This document shows, in pieces, positions 35,071 through 44,755 of a stretch of 64,000 nucleotides of DNA (within the stretch, counting starts at the first letter, position 1; each line of letters starts with the position of its first letter). The DNA is from Allobosea sp. CRIB-10 (GTDB lineage: Bacteria > Pseudomonadota > Alphaproteobacteria > Rhizobiales > Beijerinckiaceae). The stretch is taken from NCBI RefSeq assembly GCF_900112185.1, contig NZ_FOKP01000018.1, positions 62,001 to 126,000 of the forward strand. Reading direction: 5' to 3'. The notes beneath the pieces were generated by a model that searched no databases, was not told where the DNA came from, and worked only from the letters and a program-made list of their open reading frames with translations. The position numbers and the translations under genes are program-made.

Positions 35071-36392
35071 CCCAGACGAATGATAGGCGCGAGACCGCGA
35101 CCGCGGGCACCTTGGGCGCCCTGCTCTTCACGGCGACATTGCTGTTCTACCTGGTCACGCTGACTCCTTTCATCGACCTGTCGGCGGCCGGCACGAGCGA
35201 CGCGGCGACGGCCAAGTCGAACACGATCAATCAGTTGATCTATCTTTGCCTGACCGCGGCCCTGTGGCTGACCGTCTTCAACTCGCCCGGGCGCCATCTG
35301 GTGGCGCGCCCGCGCGGCCTCCTGATCGTATTGCTGTTCTGGTTCGCGGTCGTCTCGGCGTTTTCGGCACAGCCCGATCTGGCCCTGAAGCGCGTCTTCC
35401 TGGCGATGCTCACCATCATCAACGGCAGCATCCTTCTGCTGCTGCCACGTTCGGAACGCCAGTTTGCCGGCATGCTGACGCTCTGCTGCCTCGGCGCGCT
35501 CGGGGTCGCCTATGTCGGCGTGGTGCTGATGCCCGAGCTCGCCATCCACCAGGCCAGCGAGGTCCGCGAACCGATGAATGCCGGGCTCTGGCGCGGCCAT
35601 TTCGCCCACAAGAACGTCGCGGCCGCGGCCATGGTGATCATCAGCTTCGCCGGGCTCTATTTGTTCGGCACCGGCCGCCGGCTCCTCGGCGGGGCGATCG
35701 TGCTGCTGGCGGTCGTGTTCCTCACCCGCACCGGCGGAAAATCCGCCGCCATGGCCCTGCCCGGCATTCTCGCCATCGCCTGGGTTTTCGAGCGCTGGCG
35801 CACCATGCGCACTCCGATGGTCGTCATCGGAATTGCCGCGGTCAACATGCTGACGATCGGCTGCTCGGTGTCGCCCGCCATGCGCGGCCTGGTCGCCCAG
35901 CTCGGCATCGATCCGAGCTTCACCAACCGCACCGACATCTGGAAGATCGGCGCCGGCGCCGCCCTGGACAATCCGCTGACCGGCTACGGCTTCCAGCTCT
36001 TCTGGCAGACCGACGCGATGGTCCACAAGGGCGGGGCCGCAGCGAGCTGGGCGTTCGCCGCCTTCAACGGCCACAACGCCTATCTCGACATGGCGATCAC
36101 CACGGGCCTTCCCGGCCTCGCCTTGACGCTGATCCTGCTGGTCTGGCTGCCGCTGCGCGACATTGGTCGGGCCGAGGCCACCACGAACGACCCCGCCCTG
36201 ACGCGCTTCTTCGTGCGGATCTGGCTCTACGGGGTCCTGGTCGCCTGCGTCGAGAGCCTGTTCTTCCAGTCGGGCAGCCTGATCTGGTTCATGCTGGTCG
36301 TCGCGATCTTCGGCCTGCACCTCCAGGCGAACGCACACGAGATCAAAGAGCCGGCTCATCATCGCCGCAGCATCGAGCCGGCCCATGTCTAG
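35067..36392 (+). CDS. O-antigen ligase/EPS polymerase-like membrane protein (Wzy/ExoQ type)
   Basis: A polytopic protein (441 aa, about ten to eleven helices) of the Wzy_C/ExoQ superfamily, which polymerises or ligates lipid-linked sugar repeats in the periplasm. The characteristic large periplasmic loop carries NRTDIWKIGAGAALDNPLTG, followed by GFQLFW and AFNGHNAYLDMAITTGLPGL, the family's signature with its key Arg and His. ATGA overlap with the preceding co-polymerase gene and an 8-nt overlap with the deacetylase support tight coupling. In a co-polymerase context, polymerase is more likely than ligase. Confidence 0.88.
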   Translation: MTQTNDRRETATAGTLGALLFTATLLFYLVTLTPFIDLSAAGTSDAATAKSNTINQLIYLCLTAALWLTVFNSPGRHLVARPRGLLIVLLFWFAVVSAFSAQPDLALKRVFLAMLTIINGSILLLLPRSERQFAGMLTLCCLGALGVAYVGVVLMPELAIHQASEVREPMNAGLWRGHFAHKNVAAAAMVIISFAGLYLFGTGRRLLGGAIVLLAVVFLTRTGGKSAAMALPGILAIAWVFERWRTMRTPMVVIGIAAVNMLTIGCSVSPAMRGLVAQLGIDPSFTNRTDIWKIGAGAALDNPLTGYGFQLFWQTDAMVHKGGAAASWAFAAFNGHNAYLDMAITTGLPGLALTLILLVWLPLRDIGRAEATTNDPALTRFFVRIWLYGVLVACVESLFFQSGSLIWFMLVVAIFGLHLQANAHEIKEPAHHRRSIEPAHV

Positions 36393-37200
36393 CGCAGCCA
36401 CGTTTCCGCCGTCACCCAAACGCCTGTCTCGTCTGCCGGCCCTGATCGACCGCTTCGCCGGGCGCCTGGAGAACCGGCTGCTCCGGGTCGCGCCATGGCA
36501 AGTCATGCAGGTTCCGACAGACGAACCGATCGTCTCCTTCAGCTTCGACGACGTGCCTGCTTCCGCCCTCGACGTCGGCGCGACGATCCTCGAAGCGGAC
36601 GGCGTGCGTGGCACCTTCTACATTTCCGGTGGGCTGCAGGGGCGCATCGAGCCTGGCCGCACCCTGATCGACCAGACCGGCTGCAGGGCGCTCGCGGCAC
36701 GTGGTCATGAGATCGGCTGCCACAGCCATGCCCATCGCGACCTGCGACATGTCGACGGCGATGCCCTGGTCGAGGACCTCGCCCGCAACGCCCGTTACCT
36801 CGACGCGATCGATCCAAAGCCGGGCCGGCGCAATTTCGCCTATCCCTACAATAGTGGCTCCTTCGGCAAGCGAGCCATCCTCGCGAACACCTTCCGCAGC
36901 TGCCGCGCCGGGGGCGAAGGGATCAATCGCGGCCCGACCGACCCGACCTTCCTGCGCGCGGTCGAGATCCGCCAGCCACAGCAGCATGTATTGGGGCTGG
37001 CCCGCTGGATCGATGCGCTGGTCGCCGATCCCGGCTGGCTGATCTTCTTTACGCACGACATCTCGCCGCGGCCCACGCCCCATGGCTGCACGGCTGCCGG
37101 CTTCCGGCTGCTGGTCGGCTACGCGCTTGCGCGCGGCTGCCGGGTCCTGACCGTCGACGCGGCGCTCGACCGCATGGGATTGCGGGAGCAGGCGAAATGA
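36385..37200 (+). CDS. polysaccharide deacetylase (NodB homology)
   Basis: A 271-residue carbohydrate esterase 4-type protein. The catalytic SFSFDDVP (with the Asp pair) is at about residues 51-58. The metal-binding HSHAHRDL motif is at about 113-120. The later motifs RNFAYPYNSGSFGKRA and IFFTHDISP supply the remaining substrate-groove and His residues. No signal peptide is seen, so it may act on cytoplasmic lipid-linked sugars, though unusual secretion cannot be ruled out. It sits in the EPS operon with overlaps at both ends. Confidence 0.88.
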   Translation: MSSAATFPPSPKRLSRLPALIDRFAGRLENRLLRVAPWQVMQVPTDEPIVSFSFDDVPASALDVGATILEADGVRGTFYISGGLQGRIEPGRTLIDQTGCRALAARGHEIGCHSHAHRDLRHVDGDALVEDLARNARYLDAIDPKPGRRNFAYPYNSGSFGKRAILANTFRSCRAGGEGINRGPTDPTFLRAVEIRQPQQHVLGLARWIDALVADPGWLIFFTHDISPRPTPHGCTAAGFRLLVGYALARGCRVLTVDAALDRMGLREQAK

Positions 37201-38423
37201 CACGCGCCCGGCGGCTCCTGGCCATCAACAACTACTTCTATCGACGCGGCGGCGCAGAGAGCGTCTTCCTCGACCATATCGAGCTGTTCGCCGCGGCCGG
37301 TTGGGAGGTCGTGCCCTTTGCGATGCGGCATCCCGCCAACCTGCCGAGCCCCTGGTCCGACTATTTCGTTTCCGAAATCGAATATGGCGGGGCCGGCGGA
37401 CCGCTCACCAAGGCCAAGCAGGCCGCCAAGATCATCTTCTCGCTGGAGGCCCGCCGAAACATCCGCGCCCTGATCGGGCGGGCGCCGCCGACGATCGCGC
37501 ATGCCCACAACGTCTATCATCACATCTCGCCGTCGATCTTCGGCGCCCTCAAGGCGCAGGGCGTGCCGCTGGTGATGACGGCACATGATCTGAAGATCGC
37601 CTGCCCGGCCTACAAGATGCTGAGCCAGGGCCGCGTCTGCGAGCGCTGCCAGGGCGGGCGCATCCACAACGTCTTGCTCCATCGCTGCGTCAAGGAATCG
37701 GCGCTGGTGAGCGGGCTCGTCCTCCTGGAGACCCTGGTCCATCGCAGTTTCGGCCTCTATCGCGACACGATCGACCGTTTGGTCGCCCCGAGCCGCTTCT
37801 ATCGCGACAAGCTGATCGAATGGGGCTGGGATGCGGGGCGCATCGCCTACATCCCCAACTGCATCGATGCGGACGCGTATTCGCCGGCACGCGATGAAGG
37901 CGACTATATCGTCTATGCTGGCCGGCTCGCGCCCGAGAAGGGGCTGACGACGCTGGTGCGCGCCGCGGCCCTGTCACGCCAGCGGCTGGTGCTGGCCGGC
38001 AGCGGCCCCGAAGAGTCCGCCCTACGCAAGCTCGCACAGGAACAGGGCGCCGAGGTCGCCTTCACCGGCCATCTCGACAAGCCGGAACTGAAACGGCTGA
38101 TCGGCGAGGCGCGCGCGCTGGTCCTCCCCTCCGAATGGTACGAGAACGCGCCGATCAGCGTCCTCGAAGCCTATGCGCTCGGGCGCCCGGTCATCGGCAC
38201 GCGGATCGGCGGCATTCCCGAACTGGTCGCCGACGGGCAGACGGGCCGCCTGGTCGAGCCGGGCAATGCCGTGATGCTGGCCGATGCGCTCGCCGCCCTT
38301 GCTGATCTCACTCCCGCCGCCCGCGCCGCCTTGGGCGCCGCCGGTCGCGACTGGGTGCTCCGGGAGTTCTCGCCCGCCGGATACCGCGACCGCACCATGG
38401 CTCTCTACGAGGCGCTCGGCTGA
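37197..38423 (+). CDS. family 4 glycosyltransferase with Cys-rich insertion
   Basis: A GT-B glycosyltransferase (408 aa). It starts LLAINNYFYRRGGAESVFLD and has the GT4 donor-site pattern (VYAGRLAPEKGL, then SEWYENAPISVLEAYALGRP with the E-x7-E motif) in its C-terminal half. Four cysteines in a short N-terminal segment (CPAYKML, then VCERCQGG and HRCVKE) could bind zinc, as in a subset of EPS glycosyltransferases. The gene is translationally coupled on both sides. Confidence 0.9.
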   Translation: MTRARRLLAINNYFYRRGGAESVFLDHIELFAAAGWEVVPFAMRHPANLPSPWSDYFVSEIEYGGAGGPLTKAKQAAKIIFSLEARRNIRALIGRAPPTIAHAHNVYHHISPSIFGALKAQGVPLVMTAHDLKIACPAYKMLSQGRVCERCQGGRIHNVLLHRCVKESALVSGLVLLETLVHRSFGLYRDTIDRLVAPSRFYRDKLIEWGWDAGRIAYIPNCIDADAYSPARDEGDYIVYAGRLAPEKGLTTLVRAAALSRQRLVLAGSGPEESALRKLAQEQGAEVAFTGHLDKPELKRLIGEARALVLPSEWYENAPISVLEAYALGRPVIGTRIGGIPELVADGQTGRLVEPGNAVMLADALAALADLTPAARAALGAAGRDWVLREFSPAGYRDRTMALYEALG

Positions 38424-39637
38424 TGTACACCCTGATCCCACCAAGCAGCGCCACTCCGCCTGAGCGAACCGTGATCTTCGTCGGCCTGCGCGGCATTCCG
38501 GAGATCCAGGGCGGGGTCGAAACCCATGTCGCGGCGATCTCCGCGCGCCTGGCCGAGCGGGGCTGGCGCGTCGAGGTTCTCGGCCGGGCCCCGTATCTAC
38601 CCTCGCAACGGCCCTATACCTGGAAGGGCGTCACGATCACGCCGGTCTGGACGCCGCGCTCGCGCAGCTTCGAGGCGCTGGCGCATACGGCGCTCGGCCT
38701 GATCGTCGCGGCCGGGCGCAACCCGGACCTCGTCCATATCCATGCGATCGGGCCGGCCCTACTCACGCCGTTCGCGCGCCTGCTCGGCCTGCATGTCGTG
38801 GTGACGCATCACGGCTTCGACTATGAGCGCCAGAAATGGGGGCGCCTCGCCAAGTCTGTGCTGCGGACCGGCGAAGCCATGGGCATGCTGTTCTCCCATG
38901 CCAATATCGGCGTGTCGAAGGGGATCGTCGACAGCGTCCGCCGCAGATTCAGCGTCGGCGCGACCTTCATCCCGAACGGCGTCGAGAACCCGTTCCCGCA
39001 GCAGGACACCTCCTATCTCGACCGGATCGCGGTCGTGCCGCACCGCTATGTCCTCAGCGTCGGCAGGATCGTCGAGGAGAAGCGGCATCTCGACCTGATC
39101 CGCGCTTTCGCGCGCCTCGGCGATCCCGGCCTCAAGCTCGTCATCGCCGGCACGGCCGACCATGCCGGGCGCTACCAGCGCGAGGTCGAAGCGGCGGCCG
39201 CGGCGACGCCCGGCGTGGTGATGGCGGGCTTCCAGCGCGGCGAGGCCCTGTCCCAGCTCTACCGGCACGCCGCTCTCTTCGTTCTTCCTTCGAGCCATGA
39301 GGGCATGCCGATGGTGCTGCTCGAAGCCCTCAGCTACGGGGCGCCCTGCCTGGCGAGCGACATCGATGCCAACCTCGCGCTCGATCTCGGCGGAGACAGC
39401 TACTTTCCGTTGGGCGACATCGCTGCGCTCGCCGAGGCTCTGCGCGCGAAACTCGCCGCTCCCAACCCGACCGAAGGCGCCGAGCGCGCCGCCCGGGTCC
39501 TCGATTCCTTCGGCTGGGGCGCGATCGTCGATCGCACAATGGAGGTCTACGAGAGCGCGCTTCTGGGCTGGAAGGCCAGCAGCCCGCGCCGCGGCAGGGC
39601 AGGCCTCGGGACACGGGTCGAATTCGGGGGGCGTTGA
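38423..39637 (+). CDS. family 4 glycosyltransferase
   Basis: A second GT-B enzyme (404 aa). N-terminal acceptor half: VGLRGIPEIQGGVETHVA, a rhamnosyl/mannosyltransferase-like opening. Donor half: LSVGRIVEEKRHLDLIRAF and PSSHEGMPMVLLEALSYGAP with the glutamates of the EX7E motif. A single shared base (38423) joins it to the previous stop codon, and its own stop overlaps the methyltransferase start. It probably adds a further sugar to the repeat unit. Confidence 0.92.
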   Translation: MYTLIPPSSATPPERTVIFVGLRGIPEIQGGVETHVAAISARLAERGWRVEVLGRAPYLPSQRPYTWKGVTITPVWTPRSRSFEALAHTALGLIVAAGRNPDLVHIHAIGPALLTPFARLLGLHVVVTHHGFDYERQKWGRLAKSVLRTGEAMGMLFSHANIGVSKGIVDSVRRRFSVGATFIPNGVENPFPQQDTSYLDRIAVVPHRYVLSVGRIVEEKRHLDLIRAFARLGDPGLKLVIAGTADHAGRYQREVEAAAAATPGVVMAGFQRGEALSQLYRHAALFVLPSSHEGMPMVLLEALSYGAPCLASDIDANLALDLGGDSYFPLGDIAALAEALRAKLAAPNPTEGAERAARVLDSFGWGAIVDRTMEVYESALLGWKASSPRRGRAGLGTRVEFGGR

Positions 39638-40542
39638 TGACACCCACACTGCGCAATCTAGAAATGACGATCCTCGGCCTCGGCTTCCTCGGCCTTGCCT
39701 GTGGCAAGAGCAAGCTCAACGGCTACACCACGCCGAACCGCGTGGCGAAATCGGACGAGGAGGGAAAGATCGACTATCTCCTCGACATCTTCGCCTCGCT
39801 GCGCCGCTTCCTGCCGCCGAAATTCGACCTGCGCGGCCGCGACGTGCTGGAGCTGAGCCCCGGCGCCTCGCGCGGCAACGGTGTGCTCTTCCTCGGGCTC
39901 GGGGCACGCTCCTATCACGCCATCGATGCGTTCGACCTCGCGGGCGACGAAGCGCCCGCCTTCTACGACAAGCTGCTCCACCGCTTTGCCGAAGGCCGCG
40001 CGGCCGATCGGGAGCGCGCCGGGTCCATCGCGCGTAGCGCCGGCGCACGCGAATTCGGCTATGCAGTCGGGCGTGACTTCGACATCCCGCGCCTAGCGCA
40101 GGGACGCAGCTTCGACCTGATCGTCAGCTGCGCCGCCTTCGAGCACTACGACAATCCGGCAGCGGCGATCGCCGGCCTGACGCAGGTCGCACGGCCGGGC
40201 TGCCGAACCGTCCACATCGTCGATTTGCAGACGCATTCGCGCTGGATCCGCGAGCACGACCCGAACAACATCTATCGCTATCCCGAGGCCATCTACCGGC
40301 TCTTCCGCTTTCCCGGCCAGCCGAACCGGCAGCGCCCTGCCGACTATGTCCGGAGCTTTTCGGCCGAGGGCTGGAGCGATGTCTGCTTCATGCCGTCGCG
40401 CTTGATTGCTCCCCCGCTTCGCGAGGCCTCGCTGCGCGGCCTTGCCGCGCCCTTCACGGGGCGGGGCGACATGCTCGTTCTCGATGGCGCGCTGACGGCG
40501 CGCTATCCCGGACCGGGCGGCGATCGGGGGATTGCGTCATGA
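39634..40542 (+). CDS. class I SAM-dependent methyltransferase
   Basis: A 302-residue methyltransferase. The SAM-binding glycine motif is degenerate but recognisable as VLELSPGASRGNG at about residues 68-80, followed by an acidic end of beta-2 (YHAIDAFDLAG). The post-III block reads DLIVSCAAFEHYDNP. It lies within the coupled EPS operon, so it likely methylates a sugar of the repeat unit or a chain terminus; such end-capping can control chain length. The stop overlaps the glycosidase start. Confidence 0.85.
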   Translation: MMTPTLRNLEMTILGLGFLGLACGKSKLNGYTTPNRVAKSDEEGKIDYLLDIFASLRRFLPPKFDLRGRDVLELSPGASRGNGVLFLGLGARSYHAIDAFDLAGDEAPAFYDKLLHRFAEGRAADRERAGSIARSAGAREFGYAVGRDFDIPRLAQGRSFDLIVSCAAFEHYDNPAAAIAGLTQVARPGCRTVHIVDLQTHSRWIREHDPNNIYRYPEAIYRLFRFPGQPNRQRPADYVRSFSAEGWSDVCFMPSRLIAPPLREASLRGLAAPFTGRGDMLVLDGALTARYPGPGGDRGIAS

Positions 40543-41783
40543 CGAGCCGCCGCTCCGTCCTCGGCGGCCTTACCGGCATTGCTGCGCTTGCCGCGTTCCC
40601 GGGCATGCAAGCCACAAGAGCAGCCAGCGACGGCATCCCGCTGTTCCGCCGCGGCATCGGCGTCTCGCATGCGCTGGGCTGGGCCGAGATCGAGGCCGAC
40701 GGCCCCTATCGGGCCGCGCCGTTCTCAGGCCCGCGTTTCCGTTTCGACCTGGCGCAGCGGCAGGCGATCCGGGCGGCCGGCTTCGACTTCGTGCGCCTGG
40801 CCGTTGACCCCGGTCCCTTCCTGGCCTTTACCGGAGCCGCGCGCGATCAGCTCGACGCTCTCCTGATCGGCACAGTCCGTGGCCTCGTCGAGGCCGATCT
40901 CGGCGTGATCGTTGATCTCCATCCGAGCGCGATGAATCCGGCTTATCGGCCTGCGGCGCTGACTGCAGGCGTCGAGACGCCGAACTTTCAGGCTGTACTT
41001 GGCCTGCTGCGGCGCGTTGCCCATCTTCTGGAACAATCGGGGCAAGGCAGGGCGGTGACGGGCGCGCCGAGGCTTGCACTCGAACTCATGAATGAGCCGG
41101 AACTGTCGCAATCGGCCTGGCAATCCATGCTCGAAGCCGCCTATCGGGCGGCGCGCAGCGGCTCGGCGACGTTGACGCTGGTCTTGGGTGGCGGCGCGAT
41201 GAACGCGGCGGCGGCGCTAACCCAGATCGACATGCGCCCGTTCGTCGGCGATCATCGTCTGATCTACACCTATCACGACTATTCGCCCTGGCAGTTCACC
41301 CATCAGGGCGTGCGCGGCAATCCGGCGTATGCGCTGGACGCGATCACTTATCCGGCGCCGCAATCGGTCGACGCGATGATCGCAGCGACCCAGCGGCGTA
41401 TCGAAAGCCTCGGCCTGGACGGCACAGCCCTGAAGCAGGCGCGACGGGCGAAGCGGACGCTGACGCACTATGCCGGCTTTGATCGATCGGCCCTCGAACG
41501 GACGTTTCGACAGGTAAGCGCCTGGCGCGTAGCGCAACGCCTGCCAGCCCAGGCCATCCTGCTCGGCGAGTTTGGTATCCATCGGACGCCTTATCTGGAC
41601 ACGCCCGAGGGTGCGGCTGCACGCGAGACCTGGCTGCGCGACATGCGCGAGCTCGCCGAGGCGTACGGCTTCGCCTGGGCCTGCTGGACCTATGCCGGGA
41701 CGGGCGGCTTCGCGCTCGCCGAGAACGAGAGCGGTCCGGGCTTCGACGCTTCGACCCGTCGCGCGCTGGGGCTGCTGCGATGA
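40539..41783 (+). CDS. glycoside hydrolase family 5 (cellulase-like), Tat-exported
   Basis: A 414-residue GH5 endoglycanase. A Tat-like signal (MTSRRSVLGG followed by a hydrophobic stretch to about residue 28) predicts export folded to the periplasm. The GH5 acid/base is E186 in LELMNEPE and the nucleophile E344 in ILLGEFGIH; the active-site HDY (246-248) and a WTY motif near the end fit the family. EPS clusters often encode one glycanase to trim or release chains, so it probably cuts the polymer made here rather than feeding on cellulose. Confidence 0.9.
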   Translation: MTSRRSVLGGLTGIAALAAFPGMQATRAASDGIPLFRRGIGVSHALGWAEIEADGPYRAAPFSGPRFRFDLAQRQAIRAAGFDFVRLAVDPGPFLAFTGAARDQLDALLIGTVRGLVEADLGVIVDLHPSAMNPAYRPAALTAGVETPNFQAVLGLLRRVAHLLEQSGQGRAVTGAPRLALELMNEPELSQSAWQSMLEAAYRAARSGSATLTLVLGGGAMNAAAALTQIDMRPFVGDHRLIYTYHDYSPWQFTHQGVRGNPAYALDAITYPAPQSVDAMIAATQRRIESLGLDGTALKQARRAKRTLTHYAGFDRSALERTFRQVSAWRVAQRLPAQAILLGEFGIHRTPYLDTPEGAAARETWLRDMRELAEAYGFAWACWTYAGTGGFALAENESGPGFDASTRRALGLLR

Positions 41784-43156
41784 GCCCCGACGTGCCGCGA
41801 CAGCGTTACGCCCATCTGGACGCCTTGCGGGCGATCGCGGCGCTCGCCGTGATGGTCGAGCACATGGTCGGCGACCTGCTCAGGCAGGCTCCCGCCGCGA
41901 CAGGTGCGATGAGGATGTTAGCCGGATCGGTCATCGAGAATCTTAGCCTCGGGCGGTTCGGCGTGGCGCTGTTCTTCCTGATCAGCGGTTTCGTCGTGCC
42001 ATTTAGCATCTCTGGTGAGCGGCCGCTCAGGCATTTCGCGATCTCGCGCTTGTTCCGGCTTTATCCCGCATTCTGGCTGGCGTTGGCGGCGCTGACGATG
42101 ACAGCCTGGCTCGATGCGGATACGCCGCGAACAGCGACGGTGCTGGCCAATCTGACCATGGCGCCGCCGCTCTTCGGCCGGCCGTGGCTCTCGCCGATCC
42201 ACTGGACCTTGTTCGTCGAACTGCTGTTCTACGTCCTCGTCGCACTGCTGTTTTTCGCAAGGGTGCTGAGACATGTCGGCATCCTGCTCGGCCTGAGCCT
42301 GGCCCTGATCGCCGCGACGGTCCTGCCGGTGCAACTGCATGTGCACGGCATCGCCAGCCTGCCGGCTCAGTATCTCGGCATGCATCTGTCCTTCCTGTTT
42401 CTCGGCCTGTTGCTGCGGCTCTGGCTGATCGAGCAGAGGCAAAGGAGCGGGTTCGCGGCGTCGATCCTCATTCTCACGCAAATCGCCGGCCTTCTCCTGG
42501 TCACGCGCTTTTCGCTGGCGCGAGGGGACAATTTCGTCATGGAGGGGCTGAAGCCTGTCCTGAGCGCTTACATGCTCGCCATCGCGGTGTTCCTCGCCGC
42601 GATCGGGCTGGAGTGGCCGCGCTCGCGCCTGCTCGCGCGGATCGGTCTGATCAGCTATTCGATGTATCTATTCCACGGGACGGTGAACGGGCTCGTCTAT
42701 CGCATCCTGCCCTTGACCGGACAGTTCAGCGACATCGGCACGATGCTGCTTTGCGTCAGCCTGACCTTGCTGCTGTCCTGGCTCGTCTACCTCACAGTCG
42801 AGCGCCCGATGATCAGACTCGGCCGCTGGATATCGTCACGGCACAACCCTCTCCCCGCCCGGCCTTCTCAGTTCGCGGATGCGGTCCACGCCCGATCGCA
42901 AAGCCCGCTCGCTCCCCGTGATGCCGACATCCAGGGCTCGGCGATCCATCGGCCGTCGGCTTGCCGCGCCGTCGCGCCTGACGACGGATGCTCGCCGACG
43001 AGAGAAGCCGAGCCGGCCTTGTACGATATCGCACCGGCCAGCCATGCCAGCGACAAGCTCGTCGGCACGATCCTCGGCACCGCCATCGCCGCCGTCGCGC
43101 TGAGCTGGTTCGCGCTGCTCGGCTATGTCGGCTGGAAGATCGCCGAGTCGTTGTGA
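41780..43156 (+). CDS. acyltransferase 3 family membrane O-acyltransferase with extra C-terminal anchor
   Basis: A polytopic inner-membrane protein (458 aa) that transfers acyl (often acetyl) groups to sugars. The AT3 opening YAHLDALRAIAALAVMVEHM with its key His, then GRFGVALFFLISGFVVPF, marks the family, with about ten helices to residue 350. An unusual hydrophilic extension (about 355-430) carries a final hydrophobic helix (IAAVALSWFALLGYVGWKIA) absent from standard family members. It is the last gene of the rightward EPS operon and is convergent with spoVR. Confidence 0.87.
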   Translation: MSPDVPRQRYAHLDALRAIAALAVMVEHMVGDLLRQAPAATGAMRMLAGSVIENLSLGRFGVALFFLISGFVVPFSISGERPLRHFAISRLFRLYPAFWLALAALTMTAWLDADTPRTATVLANLTMAPPLFGRPWLSPIHWTLFVELLFYVLVALLFFARVLRHVGILLGLSLALIAATVLPVQLHVHGIASLPAQYLGMHLSFLFLGLLLRLWLIEQRQRSGFAASILILTQIAGLLLVTRFSLARGDNFVMEGLKPVLSAYMLAIAVFLAAIGLEWPRSRLLARIGLISYSMYLFHGTVNGLVYRILPLTGQFSDIGTMLLCVSLTLLLSWLVYLTVERPMIRLGRWISSRHNPLPARPSQFADAVHARSQSPLAPRDADIQGSAIHRPSACRAVAPDDGCSPTREAEPALYDIAPASHASDKLVGTILGTAIAAVALSWFALLGYVGWKIAESL

Positions 43157-43201
43157 TCGCACGGATTGCCCGGCAAGTGGCGAACCGGAGCGATCCGGCG
43201 A

Positions 43202-44755
43202 CTATTCCGTCAGTCCGCTGCTGGAGCGTTCATAGATCGTGCTCCCCGTCTGCGCATCGACGCCTTGCAGGCTCACCTCGTAGCCCCAGAGCCGCTGGAC
43301 ATGGCGCAGGGTCGCGTCGCAGCTGCCGCTGTCCAGCACGATGCCGTCGCGGACCTTGTGCTGCAGGCGCAAGTGCCGCTGTCCGAGCAGATCGACATCG
43401 ACGACCTGGATGTCGGTATGGTTGGCGCCGATGTCGTATCTCTGCGCCAAAGTGGAGCGGATGCGCTCGTAGCCGCGCTCGTTGTGGATCGAGGCGACGC
43501 TGTAGAACGACTCGTTCGCCGCGTCGGAGAGTACGAACAGTCGCCATTTCCGGATCAGGGCGGGGCTCAGATACTGGCGAATGAACGACTCGTCGCGGTG
43601 ATTGGCCCAGGCGTCGAGCAGGACCGTGCGCCAGTCGCCGCTCCCGGCGATCTCGGGAAACCAGTCGCGATCCTCCGCGGTCGGCTCGGTGACGATGCGG
43701 CGGATGTCCTGCATCATGTCGAGGCCGAGGGCATAAGGGTTGATGCCGGAAAAGCGGGGGTCGTCGAAGCCGGGCTGGAAGACGACGTTCGAATGGCTGC
43801 GCAGAATTTCCAGCATCGCGCCTTCGCCGATCCGACCGCGGTCGAACAGCGCGTTCATCACCGTGTAGTGCACGAAGGTGGCGCAGCCCTCGTTCATCAC
43901 CTGCGTCTGTCGCTGCGGATAGAAATACTGCGCGATCACCCGCACGATCCTGAGGATTTCGCGCTGCCAGGGCTCGAGGATCAGGCTGGTCTTCTCGAGG
44001 AAATAGAGCAGGTTCTCCTCGGGCAGATTGAGCGCCTTCTTGCGCTCGGCGATCAGGTCCGCATTTTCCGCCGCCGCCTTGGCGCCATCAGCCTGGCGCG
44101 GGAGCGTGCGCCAGAGGTCGTTATAGGAGCGCTCTTCATATTCCAGACGCTCACGCAAGCCTTCGCGCTGCTTCTCGGAGGAGAGCCGGGGCGGGCGGCG
44201 ATAGCGGAAGACGCCCTGGTCCATCAGCGCATGGGCAGCGTCGAGAACGGCCTCCACCGCCGCAACGCCGTGTTTTTCCTCGCAGCGGCTGATGTAGCTC
44301 TTGGCGAAATCGAGATAGCCCAGAATCGCGTCGGCATCGGTCCATTGCCGGAACAAATAGTTGTTCTTGAAGAAATGGTTGTGCCCGAGGGCCGCATGCG
44401 CCGTCACCAGGGCCTGCAGGGCCATGGTGTTCTCTTCCATCAGATAGACGATGCAGGGATCTGAGTTGATGACGATCTCATAGGCGAGGCCGCGACCGCC
44501 CTTGCGATAGAGCAGTTCGTGATGGAGGAAATGCTTGCCGAACGACCAGTGGCGATACATCAGCGGCATGCCGATCGAGGAATAGGCATCAAGCATCTGT
44601 TCGGAGGAGATGACCTCCATCTGCACCGGGTAGATATCGAGCCCGAGCTCCTCCTTCGCGACCGCCTCGATGACGTCGTAGGCATGCGACAGGGTCGCGA
44701 AATTCCAGTCCGAGCCGGAGAACAGCAGGCCGGGTCTGGACGCCGCCCTCGTCAT
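43202..44755 (-). CDS. spoVR: SpoVR family protein
   Basis: A 517-residue SpoVR/YcgB protein. I use ATG 44753-44755 (MTRAASRPGLLFSGSDWNF), which overlaps the upstream yeaH stop by ATGA; the frame is open further upstream but overlaps yeaH. Conserved stretches include MEVISSEQMLDAYSSIGMP, HWSFGKHFLHHELLYRKG, and MNEGCATFVHYT. The biochemical function is unknown; it nearly always sits with yeaH and prkA and is linked to stationary-phase and nutrient-stress responses. Confidence 0.95.
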   Translation of the reverse strand: MTRAASRPGLLFSGSDWNFATLSHAYDVIEAVAKEELGLDIYPVQMEVISSEQMLDAYSSIGMPLMYRHWSFGKHFLHHELLYRKGGRGLAYEIVINSDPCIVYLMEENTMALQALVTAHAALGHNHFFKNNYLFRQWTDADAILGYLDFAKSYISRCEEKHGVAAVEAVLDAAHALMDQGVFRYRRPPRLSSEKQREGLRERLEYEERSYNDLWRTLPRQADGAKAAAENADLIAERKKALNLPEENLLYFLEKTSLILEPWQREILRIVRVIAQYFYPQRQTQVMNEGCATFVHYTVMNALFDRGRIGEGAMLEILRSHSNVVFQPGFDDPRFSGINPYALGLDMMQDIRRIVTEPTAEDRDWFPEIAGSGDWRTVLLDAWANHRDESFIRQYLSPALIRKWRLFVLSDAANESFYSVASIHNERGYERIRSTLAQRYDIGANHTDIQVVDVDLLGQRHLRLQHKVRDGIVLDSGSCDATLRHVQRLWGYEVSLQGVDAQTGSTIYERSSSGLTE

